Shown piece after piece: positions 1 to 5,624 of a DNA stretch of 14,493 nt. The stretch spans positions 1 through 14,493 of the forward strand of contig JANYGM010000423.1 of NCBI GenBank assembly GCA_025362415.1. The letters are read 5' to 3'. The notes beneath the pieces are model-generated. The model saw only the letters and a list, made by a program, of their open reading frames with translations, did no database searches and had not been told where the DNA came from. The stretch is from a bacterium. GTDB lineage: Bacteria; Bacteroidota; Bacteroidia; Cytophagales; Thermonemataceae. The stretch's first letter is position 1. Each line of letters starts with the position of its first letter. A program made the translations under genes and the position numbers.

Positions 1-790
1 GGACAAAGGTAAGTTTTGCGCTATGTGCGAGAAAAACGTAATAGATTTTAGTAAACTAACTGATAATGAAATACTTAAAATAATAAAAAGTAATAATAAA
101 AATCTTTGTGGACGTTTTACCCAAACGCAACTAAATAGGGTTTTGATAGATACAAGTCCTCACACTAGCCCAAAATTGTATCAATTTTTGGCTGGACTTT
201 TGTTGTTTTCTGCTAACACAAGTGCTGATGCTAAAGCTATTACTGAAAAACCTAAAATAGAAAATTTTGAAAATGAAACAAACAATCCCATTATTGTTGG
301 TAATGATACTATTCCAAAAACGAAAAAACAAACTGATTTTATCATTACAGGAAAAATAACTGATACCAAAAAAGAGGCAATTCCTGGCGCAAGCATAGTG
401 CTAAAAGGTAATAAACAAGTGGCAACGGTTTCCAATGATAATGGAGAATTTAGTTTGAGTATTTCTAAAAAAATGCTTAAAAATTCTATTATTTTAATGG
501 CTTCAGCACATATTTTTGAAGATACAACCTTAATAATTTCTAAAAAAGAACTTGAAAATAAAAAAGTCTTTTTGGTGGAAATGAAAGAAGATGAAAATAA
601 ACAAGCTTTATTTACTGTCAGTGCGACACAAAGGATAAAACGAGAACAAACAACGCTATCAATGGGTGTGATAACTGGAACACCAGTACGTGAATTAAAA
701 GAAGAGCAGAAATCAGGTAAAATGGTTGGTTCTATGCGTGTAAATAAACCTCGCAAATGGTGGCAATTTTGGAAACGCAGAAATAGGTAA
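1..790 (+). CDS. Membrane protein with CxxC/CGRF module and carboxypeptidase-regulatory-like domain, 5' truncated
   Basis: Partial gene. The reading frame is open to the left edge (first complete codon at base 2), and the visible protein begins DKGKFCAMCEKNV. The ATG at 23 therefore lies inside a conserved module and is not the start. The module has a CxxC (FCAMC) and, about 30 residues on, a LCGRF motif, as in a Bacteroidota family whose proteins begin with a short zinc-finger-like segment; perhaps 20 residues are missing. A hydrophobic stretch follows (YQFLAGLLLFSANTSA), probably a signal anchor or membrane span. The middle matches the CarboxypepD_reg-like beta-sandwich (ITGKITD, then IPGASIVLKG, VSNDNGEFSLSI). 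The C-terminus is basic and aromatic (KWWQFWKRRNR). The domain is often a structural module in surface proteins; no enzyme domain is visible. The precise role is unknown. Confidence 0.8.
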   Translation, partial: DKGKFCAMCEKNVIDFSKLTDNEILKIIKSNNKNLCGRFTQTQLNRVLIDTSPHTSPKLYQFLAGLLLFSANTSADAKAITEKPKIENFENETNNPIIVGNDTIPKTKKQTDFIITGKITDTKKEAIPGASIVLKGNKQVATVSNDNGEFSLSISKKMLKNSIILMASAHIFEDTTLIISKKELENKKVFLVEMKEDENKQALFTVSATQRIKREQTTLSMGVITGTPVRELKEEQKSGKMVGSMRVNKPRKWWQFWKRRNR

Positions 791-1007
791 AATAATATTT
801 AAACTAAAGAATATCACTATAAAAAAACTACCTATTCAATCCAAATAGACAATCCTATATGGCTGGTATATGGTCTGTTTCATAAATACATCTATAAAAC
901 TAATAAATTTTATGTCAAAATATTTGGAAATTACATATTAAATGCTTTAATTGCGGTGGTATTTAACAATTTTCCAATTTATTCAATAATCTAAATTTCT
1001 AATCAAA

Positions 1008-1331
1008 ATGAAAAAGAATTTATTACTACTTTGCTTCTTGTTTTTCTTCTCTCTTGCTTCAGCTTTCGCACAAGGCAAAACTAAAAACACAGCAGAACAA
1101 CGTGCTACTATCTACACAAATGACCTTACAAAAGCATTGGTACTTAATGCTGACCAAAAAGGTAAAGTACTAGAAATCAATATAAAAATGAATAAAGCTA
1201 TTGATGCTGCAGCTGCATCAAAAGATAGTGCAAAAGAAAAAGCAGCTAAAAAAGAACGCCGTGAAGCTATTGCATCTTTGCTTGATGCAAAACAAAAAGT
1301 TAAATTTGATAAAATGAATGGCGGTAAGTAG
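1008..1331 (+). CDS. Small exported helical protein, Spy/CpxP- or DUF4890-like
   Basis: A 107-residue protein. Residues 1-21 form a clear signal peptide: KK, a long hydrophobic core, then the cleavage site AFA before Q22. The mature part is lysine- and alanine-rich, predicted all-helical and highly charged. It has the pattern of small periplasmic LTxxQ-like proteins: TAEQRA near the N-terminus, LVLNADQKGKV in the middle, and LLDAKQKVKFDKM at the end. Related Bacteroidota proteins are usually annotated as Spy/CpxP-like or DUF4890, some with chaperone-like or envelope-stress roles, but similarity here is by pattern only. The ATG at 1008 fits because the signal peptide starts there. It is a single-gene unit followed by a strong terminator. 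No clear TAnnTTTG promoter was found in 791-1007, where I see nothing else. Confidence 0.7.
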   Translation: MKKNLLLLCFLFFFSLASAFAQGKTKNTAEQRATIYTNDLTKALVLNADQKGKVLEINIKMNKAIDAAAASKDSAKEKAAKKERREAIASLLDAKQKVKFDKMNGGK

Positions 1332-1357
1332 CCCCCAGCCCAAAGGGGAGCAAATAT

Positions 1358-1388
1358 AAAAAGCCTTTGCAAAATGCAAAGGCTTTTT
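1358..1388. terminator. Strong bidirectional intrinsic terminator
   Basis: A perfect 14-bp stem (1358-1371 with 1375-1388) with a 3-nt loop (AAA). The GC-rich core is GCCTTTGC/GCAAAGGC, and the outer arms are A5 and T5, so a U-tract follows the core on either strand. It lies between the convergent small exported protein gene (ends 1331) and the minus-strand glycosyltransferase (ends 1404) and can serve both. Just upstream, CCCC (1332-1335) and GGGG (1345-1348) could form a second, smaller stem. Confidence 0.9.
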
Positions 1389-1902
1389 GTTTTTTAAAGT
1401 ATTTTAAAAATAACTCTTTTTCCTTTTAAGCGTAAAAAATATTCCTCTAAAGATAATTCTAAAATGCGCTAAAACTGTCTGTAAACCGCCAAAATGCGTA
1501 CAAAGTACATCAAATCTTTCTTTTAAAGATTTTTTGCGTTGCTTAGTAGAAAGCCCACCCAACAAAAAATTAGAAATAGTAAGATTGGTAAAAGTAGTCT
1601 TATTTGATTTTTTGAGGCATTTTATCACCCAATCAACATCAGCAGAATAACGGTATTTTAGCTCATACATAGGTGCGAGTGTACGCCTTACCACAAAAGA
1701 CTGATGACAAACCACCATTCCCAAAGCCATATCTTGCCAACGTAAGTTTTTAGGCAATTTATGTGGCGTTATTTCACTACGCAAACCCAAAATTTTGTTA
1801 ATATCTTCTGTAGCATTCTCGCTAATCATTTGTGCATCTCCATAAAAAATATCACTACTTTCGCTAATGTTTTCATTGCTATTTTTATCACTTTGAAAGA
1901 TA

Positions 1903-1909
1903 TTTTTTT
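1903..1909 (-). other. A7 homopolymer at the glycosyltransferase frameshift
   Basis: T7 on the plus strand (A7 in the coding strand), within codons for the segment between FFDKNT and SDKNSNEN. The upstream frame reads into TGA a few codons later. The downstream frame carries the rest of the conserved domain. Loss of one A, or a +1 shift, restores a single frame. Homopolymer runs are typical of slipped-strand mutation, transcriptional slippage and sequencing error; the sequence cannot tell these apart. Confidence 0.6.
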
Positions 1910-2243
1910 AGTGTATTTTTATCAAAAAAAGTATCTCCCGCATTCATAAACATTATATATTCACTTGTAGCAAGTTTTATACCTTTGTTCATAGCATCAT
2001 AAAGTCCAGTATCTTTTTCACTAACCAAAATATCAATATTTTTAGGATTGTTGTTATTATGATTATTGATATTATTGTATTCTTGTGCAGTTTCTTTGGC
2101 TATTTGAAGTGTTTTATCCGTTGATTTTCCATCAATAATAATATATTCAATATCCGTAAAAGTTTGTTCAAAAACACTTTTAACAGTATTTTTGATGTAT
2201 TTTTCAGCATTGAAAGTAACCGTAATAACAGAAATCTTTTTGA

Positions 2244-2285
2244 TGAGTTGTGAGTTGTGAGTTGTGAGTTGTGAGTTGTGAGTTG
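2244..2285. repeat. Tandem heptanucleotide repeat, six exact copies
   Basis: Six perfect head-to-tail copies of TGAGTTG (2244-2250 through 2279-2285). On the minus strand this is CAACTCA and encodes the periodic peptide QLTTHNS, because three 7-bp units equal seven codons. It sits between the nearest upstream ATG (2303) and the first conserved residues of the glycosyltransferase. Because 7 is not a multiple of 3, each gained or lost copy changes the frame. Confidence 0.9.
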
Positions 2286-2353
2286 ATATAATCTGTAAAG
2301 CATCAACTAATTACAATAATAGTATAAAATAACCATATTTGCAAATATTTTAT

Positions 2354-2361
2354 CAAACTTA
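2354..2361 (-). promoter_or_regulatory. Candidate -7 box for the glycosyltransferase
   Basis: The minus strand reads TAAGTTTG, a perfect match to the Bacteroidota TAnnTTTG -7 element, about 50 nt before the ATG at 2303. No convincing -33 element was seen. Short matches like this arise by chance in A+T-rich DNA, so support is positional only. Confidence 0.3.
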
Positions 2362-2416
2362 TTCCAAAAATCCTAAAAAAAATCCTATTTTTTATCTAAA
2401 AAATGATAAAAATAAT

Positions 2417-2424
2417 TATCTTTG
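2417..2424 (+). promoter_or_regulatory. ald: Candidate -7 box for alanine dehydrogenase
   Basis: TATCTTTG is a perfect match to the Bacteroidota TAnnTTTG -7 element, about 140 nt before the ald ATG. A start near 2431 would give a leader of about 135 nt containing the heptamer array and its hairpin. It is divergent from the candidate glycosyltransferase promoter about 60 bp away. No clear -33 element was seen. Confidence 0.4.
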
Positions 2425-2436
2425 TGTAACATTTTT

Positions 2437-2539
2437 AATTAGGAATTTTTAATTAGGAATTATAAATGAAATACAATAATTCCTAATTCACAATTCACAA
2501 TTCCTAATTCCTAATTCCTAATTCCTAATTCCTAATTAA
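2437..2539. repeat. Inverted heptamer array in the ald leader
   Basis: Two opposed sets of 7-bp units. At 2437-2464 there are four units of the AATTAGG type (AATTAGG, AATTTTT, AATTAGG, AATTATA). At 2477-2532 there are eight units of consensus TAATTCC (with T/C at position 1 and C/A at position 7), plus a partial ninth to 2539. The sets are reverse complements in part: 2451-2463 pairs perfectly with 2476-2488 (13 bp, 12-nt loop), so the transcript leader could fold. The style recalls the short tandemly repeated heptamers of filamentous cyanobacteria. Confidence 0.8.
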
Positions 2540-2565
2540 CAACTCACATTCTAAACTAATTCTTT

Positions 2566-3681
2566 ATGATTATTGGCGTTCCAAAAGAAATTAAAAACAA
2601 CGAAAACCGTGTAGGGCTTACTCCTGCAGGTGTTGCAGAGTTCAAAAAACACAAACATACTATTTATATCCAAAAAACGGCTGGTATTGGTAGCGGTTTT
2701 TCTGATGACGACTACACGAAAGCAGGCGCAACAATGGTAGACACAATTTCTGAAGTCTATCAAATTGCGGATATGATTGTCAAAGTAAAAGAACCAATTG
2801 CAGAAGAATATCCACTTATCAAAGAAAATCAATTACTTTTTACATACTTTCATTTTGCCTCTTATGAGCCTCTCACGCTTGCAATGATGAAAAGTAAAGC
2901 GGTTTGTCTAGCTTATGAAACTGTAGAACGCCCTGACCGTAGTTTGCCTTTGCTTATTCCTATGTCTGAAGTGGCTGGGCGTATGGCAGTACAACAAGGT
3001 GCAAAATATTTGGAAAAACCAATTAAAGGGCGTGGAATCTTGCTTGGTGGCGTTCCTGGCGTGAAAGCGGCTAATGTTTTGATTTTGGGTGGCGGTATTG
3101 TAGGTATGCAAGCAGCAAAAATGGCGGCTGGTTTGGGTGCAACCGTTACTATTATGGACGTTAGTTTAGCTCGTTTGCGTTATTTGGACGATATTATGCC
3201 TGCCAACGTGCAAACAATGATGTCAAATGAATACAATATCCGTGAGGCTATCCAAACATCTGATTTGATTGTTGGTGCGGTGCTTATTCCTGGCGCAAAA
3301 GCTCCTCACTTGGTTACGAGAGATATGCTTAAATTGATGCGTGCAGGTACTGTTTTGGTTGATGTCGCTGTTGATCAAGGCGGTTGTATAGAAACTTGTC
3401 GCCCGACCACACACGAAGACCCAACTTTTATTATTGATGATATTGTGCATTATTGCGTGGCAAATATGCCAGGTGCTGTGCCTTATACATCTACGCTTGC
3501 ACTTACTAATGCAACACTTCCGTATGCGCTTGAGCTTGCCAACAAAGGTTGGAAAGAGGCTTGTAAAACCAACTCTGACCTAAAATTAGGGCTTAATATC
3601 GTAAACGGTGAAATTGTTTATAAAGGAGTTTCTGATGCTTTTAACTTGCCTTACACAGATGTAAGCAAGTATTTAGCTTAA
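2566..3681 (+). CDS. ald: Alanine dehydrogenase (NAD-dependent)
   Basis: Catalyses reversible oxidative deamination of L-alanine to pyruvate and ammonium with NAD+ in the cytoplasm, linking alanine use to central carbon and nitrogen metabolism. At 371 residues it has the normal family length. It opens with the canonical MIIGVPKEIKNNENRVGLTP. The catalytic and substrate residues of characterised enzymes are all at the expected places: R15, K75 (VKVKEP), H96 (YFHFAS) and D270 (VAVDQGG). The N-terminal AlaDh/PNT domain covers about 1-136. The Rossmann NAD domain follows, with LILGGGIVGMQAAK at 172-185 and D198 at the end of the second strand, favouring NAD over NADP. The start is fixed by the conserved N-terminus. 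The gene is monocistronic by its layout: its own candidate promoter upstream and a strong terminator 43 bp downstream. Confidence 0.97.
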   Translation: MIIGVPKEIKNNENRVGLTPAGVAEFKKHKHTIYIQKTAGIGSGFSDDDYTKAGATMVDTISEVYQIADMIVKVKEPIAEEYPLIKENQLLFTYFHFASYEPLTLAMMKSKAVCLAYETVERPDRSLPLLIPMSEVAGRMAVQQGAKYLEKPIKGRGILLGGVPGVKAANVLILGGGIVGMQAAKMAAGLGATVTIMDVSLARLRYLDDIMPANVQTMMSNEYNIREAIQTSDLIVGAVLIPGAKAPHLVTRDMLKLMRAGTVLVDVAVDQGGCIETCRPTTHEDPTFIIDDIVHYCVANMPGAVPYTSTLALTNATLPYALELANKGWKEACKTNSDLKLGLNIVNGEIVYKGVSDAFNLPYTDVSKYLA

Positions 3682-3687
3682 TCTATT

Positions 3688-3715
3688 CAATTACGAATTA
3701 TCAATTACGAATTAC
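3688..3715. repeat. Short heptamer array after ald
   Basis: Four consecutive 7-bp units, CAATTAC, GAATTAT, CAATTAC, GAATTAC, lying between the ald stop codon and its terminator. They share the AATT core and 7-bp period of the array upstream of ald. Confidence 0.6.
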
Positions 3716-3724
3716 GTAATTTTT

Positions 3725-3763
3725 AGTCCTTCAAGGTTTTTGAAACCTTGAAGGACTTTTTTT
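3725..3763 (+). terminator. Intrinsic terminator after ald
   Basis: A perfect 15-bp stem (AGTCCTTCAAGGTTT at 3725-3739 with 3743-3757), a 3-nt loop (TTG) and a T-tract at 3757-3763. It ends only 13 nt before the start codon of the next gene, leaving little room for a promoter of that gene. Confidence 0.92.
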
Positions 3764-3776
3764 AATACAAGAAAAT

Positions 3777-4856
3777 ATGCTAAATCAATTATTTCATAAC
3801 AAAACATTTAGACAAATATTAATAAGCGTATTGTTTATTATATGTGTTGCATATAGTTGTAATCTATTTTATGAAAAAATTGATTACCGTATTACTGCTA
3901 TCATCTTACTTTTTGTCGTAGGTATTTTTGCTGTTACTTTAGATATTATACCTGTCCTTATTGCATCAGCCTTAGCAGCATTGGTCTTAAATTTCTTTTT
4001 TATACCACCACTTTATACATTTCATATTGCAGGTACAGATGATATTTTATTATTTATTGTATTTTTTATAGTTGCTGTTATCAATGCTATACTAACATAC
4101 AAAATACGGAAAGCACAAAATGAAACACGAGATAAAAAAGAGAAAGAAAATACCATAAAATTATATAATACCCTTTTTAATTCATTATCACACGAACTAA
4201 GAACGCCTATTGCTACTATTGTGGCATCAACTGATACACTTCAAAACTTTTCAGAAAATTTGACAAAACAAAACAAACAAATATTATTAGAGCAAGTCAG
4301 TATTGCTGCCAACCGCCTAAATGACCAAGTAAATAATTTGTTGAGTATGAGCCGTTTAGAAACAGGAATGTTACAATTAAAAAAATCATACTATGATATC
4401 AATGAAATAATAACTGAAACAATCAACAACACAGAAAATCAACTAAAACATACTATTTTTTACAACCTAAATGACGCTTTGCCGTTAGTTAGTGTAGATG
4501 CAGGGATTATTCAGCAGGTATTGCAAAATATTCTTAATAATGCTATTACCTATACTCCACCCAAAACGACAATAAGCATTACAACAGAATTTTCAGAAGA
4601 AAACATACTTAAAATAATAGTGGCAGACAACGGAAATGGCGTTAGTAATGAAGTATTGCCATTCTTGTTTGATAAATTTTATAGAGTACCACAATCAGCC
4701 ACAGGTGGTACTGGGCTTGGTTTGTCTATTGTGAGAGGCTACATAGAAGCACACAACGGCACAGTAAAAGCATTACATAATACTCCAAAAGGCTTAATAA
4801 TTGAAATTTCTTTATCCGTAGAAACCTCCTATATCAATAAATTAAAAAATGAGTAA
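3777..4856 (+). CDS. KdpD-like membrane sensor histidine kinase, short form
   Basis: Inner-membrane sensor kinase that should autophosphorylate and pass phosphate to the regulator encoded next. The 359 residues contain about four membrane spans (roughly 13-30, 40-56, 57-75, 88-107) with the KdpD-type DUF4118 pattern, including NFFFIPPLYTFHI at 72-84. A dimerisation helix with H-box SLSHELRTP follows (H139), then an ATPase domain with N-box (QNILNNAITY, about 250-259), DNGNG (284-288) and GGTGLGLS (310-317). Full-length KdpD is about 900 residues; the cytoplasmic N-terminal KdpD/USP sensor and GAF regions are missing. KdpD senses K+ limitation or turgor, and adjacency to a KdpE-like regulator and Kup supports a potassium role. 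The ATG at 3777 lies just after the ald terminator and no clear promoter was seen. It overlaps the next gene by 8 bp. Confidence 0.88.
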   Translation: MLNQLFHNKTFRQILISVLFIICVAYSCNLFYEKIDYRITAIILLFVVGIFAVTLDIIPVLIASALAALVLNFFFIPPLYTFHIAGTDDILLFIVFFIVAVINAILTYKIRKAQNETRDKKEKENTIKLYNTLFNSLSHELRTPIATIVASTDTLQNFSENLTKQNKQILLEQVSIAANRLNDQVNNLLSMSRLETGMLQLKKSYYDINEIITETINNTENQLKHTIFYNLNDALPLVSVDAGIIQQVLQNILNNAITYTPPKTTISITTEFSEENILKIIVADNGNGVSNEVLPFLFDKFYRVPQSATGGTGLGLSIVRGYIEAHNGTVKALHNTPKGLIIEISLSVETSYINKLKNE

Positions 4857-5526
4857 CCATAACATACTAATAATTGATGACGAACCTCAAATTCGTAAAC
4901 TATTAGAAATAACCCTAGAAACCAATGATTATAGCGTAATTCAAGCTGAAACAGGTAAAATGGGTATTTCATTAGCCGCTAATTATAACCCTGATTTAAT
5001 TTTATTAGATATTGAATTGCCTGACAAAAACGGACAACAAATACTCACAGAATTACGACAGTGGTATAACAAAGCTATTATTATGCTTTCAGTACTAAGT
5101 AATGAAGAGGAGATTGTAAAAGCTTTGGACAATGGAGCTACTGACTATCTTTCCAAACCCTTTCGTACTGCCGAGTTATTGGCTCGCATTCGTAACGCTA
5201 TAAAACGAAATGACTTACCAAATACAAATTCAATACTGATTTTTAATGATATTAGTATTGATTTAGTAGCAAGAATAGTGAAACGTAATGATGAAATTCT
5301 AAAACTTACCACAACTGAATACAATGTACTTGTACTTTTAGCAAAAAATGAAGGTAGAGTTTTGACACAACAATTTATCCTAAAAGAAGTTTGGGGTGTT
5401 GGTTCACAGACTGAAGCACAGTATTTGAGAGTTTTTGTAGGCACATTACGAAAAAAAATTGAAGAAAATCCTGCAAAACCTACCCATATCATTACAGAAA
5501 ATGGTATAGGATACAGATTTCATTAG
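4849..5526 (+). CDS. KdpE-like OmpR-family response regulator
   Basis: A 225-residue transcription regulator. The receiver domain (about 4-117) has the acidic pair D10/D11, phosphoacceptor D54 (LILLDIELPD), S81, Y100 and K103 (YLSKPF). The C-terminal OmpR/PhoB winged helix (about 127-225) has LTTTEYNVLVLLAKNEGRVLT, a recognition-helix region (AQYLRVFVGTLRKKI) and ends in NGIGYRFH, close to KdpE. The ATG overlaps the end of the kinase gene (ATGAGTAA), so the two are translationally coupled and act as a pair. The likely DNA targets are not known; the dyad before kup is one candidate. Calling it KdpE-like rests on protein similarity and context, since kdpFABC is not here. Confidence 0.9.
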   Translation: MSNHNILIIDDEPQIRKLLEITLETNDYSVIQAETGKMGISLAANYNPDLILLDIELPDKNGQQILTELRQWYNKAIIMLSVLSNEEEIVKALDNGATDYLSKPFRTAELLARIRNAIKRNDLPNTNSILIFNDISIDLVARIVKRNDEILKLTTTEYNVLVLLAKNEGRVLTQQFILKEVWGVGSQTEAQYLRVFVGTLRKKIEENPAKPTHIITENGIGYRFH

Positions 5527-5597
5527 TCTTTACAAAATCTTTATACACTTCTCTCTCTTCTTTATACTTTGCTTATAGCTGAATGAGTAATTTTGTC

Positions 5598-5623
5598 GCA
5601 TTAAAATAAACAACATTTAATGC
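5598..5623 (+). promoter_or_regulatory. Dyad immediately before the kup start codon
   Basis: GCATTAAA (5598-5605) and TTTAATGC (5616-5623) are perfect 8-bp inverted repeats with a 10-nt spacer. They end one base before the kup ATG (5625). It could be an operator for the adjacent regulator or an RNA hairpin covering the ribosome entry region. The 98-bp gap between regulator and kup also holds TATACTTTG (near 5567-5575), a near but imperfect -7 element. Confidence 0.45.
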
Positions 5624-5624
5624 A

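Larger units (their letters stand above)
1404..2303 (-). pseudogene. Frameshifted family 2 glycosyltransferase (WcaE-like), possibly phase-variable
   Basis: Translating the minus strand in two frames gives one recognisable GT-A glycosyltransferase. The first part (from about 2244) reads KISVITVTFNAEKYIKNT, then DIEYIIIDGKSTDKT, SEKDTGLYDAMNKG and MFMNAGDTFFD, the nucleotide-sugar-binding half with an acidic NAGD motif. It stops at a TGA shortly after 1903-1909. The second part continues in another frame: SDIFYGDAQMI, MVVCHQSFVVRR, YRYSADVDWVIKCL, ending at 1404. Removing one A from the A7 run (T7 on the plus strand, 1903-1909) joins the parts. The first part also lacks a standard start: its own frame has no ATG, GTG or TTG before the stop at 2313-2311. 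The ATG at 2303-2301 is in another frame and would join it only with 4, 7 or 10 copies of the 7-bp repeat instead of 6. The repaired protein would be about 300 residues, normal for the family, whose members add sugars to surface polysaccharides. A sequencing error at A7 cannot be excluded. Confidence 0.75.

Noticed and set aside
181..756. Long open frame antisense to the first gene
   Set aside because: It mirrors a convincing conserved gene, shows a biased F/S/I-rich composition and no recognisable domain.
23..790. ATG at 23 as the start of the first gene
   Set aside because: The frame is open to the left edge and the residues before the ATG complete the conserved FCxxC module, so the gene begins outside the window.
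1903..1909. Programmed -1 ribosomal frameshift at A7
   Set aside because: Joining the two halves needs a +1 shift or loss of one A; a -1 shift leads to the wrong frame.
2100..2306. A small minus-strand protein starting at the 2303 ATG and passing through the heptamers
   Set aside because: After the repeats it reads the glycosyltransferase out of frame; its leucine-rich sequence has no features of its own, while the neighbouring frame has clear GT motifs.
2477..2532. CRISPR array
   Set aside because: Seven-bp units without spacers are simple tandem repeats, and no cas genes are present.
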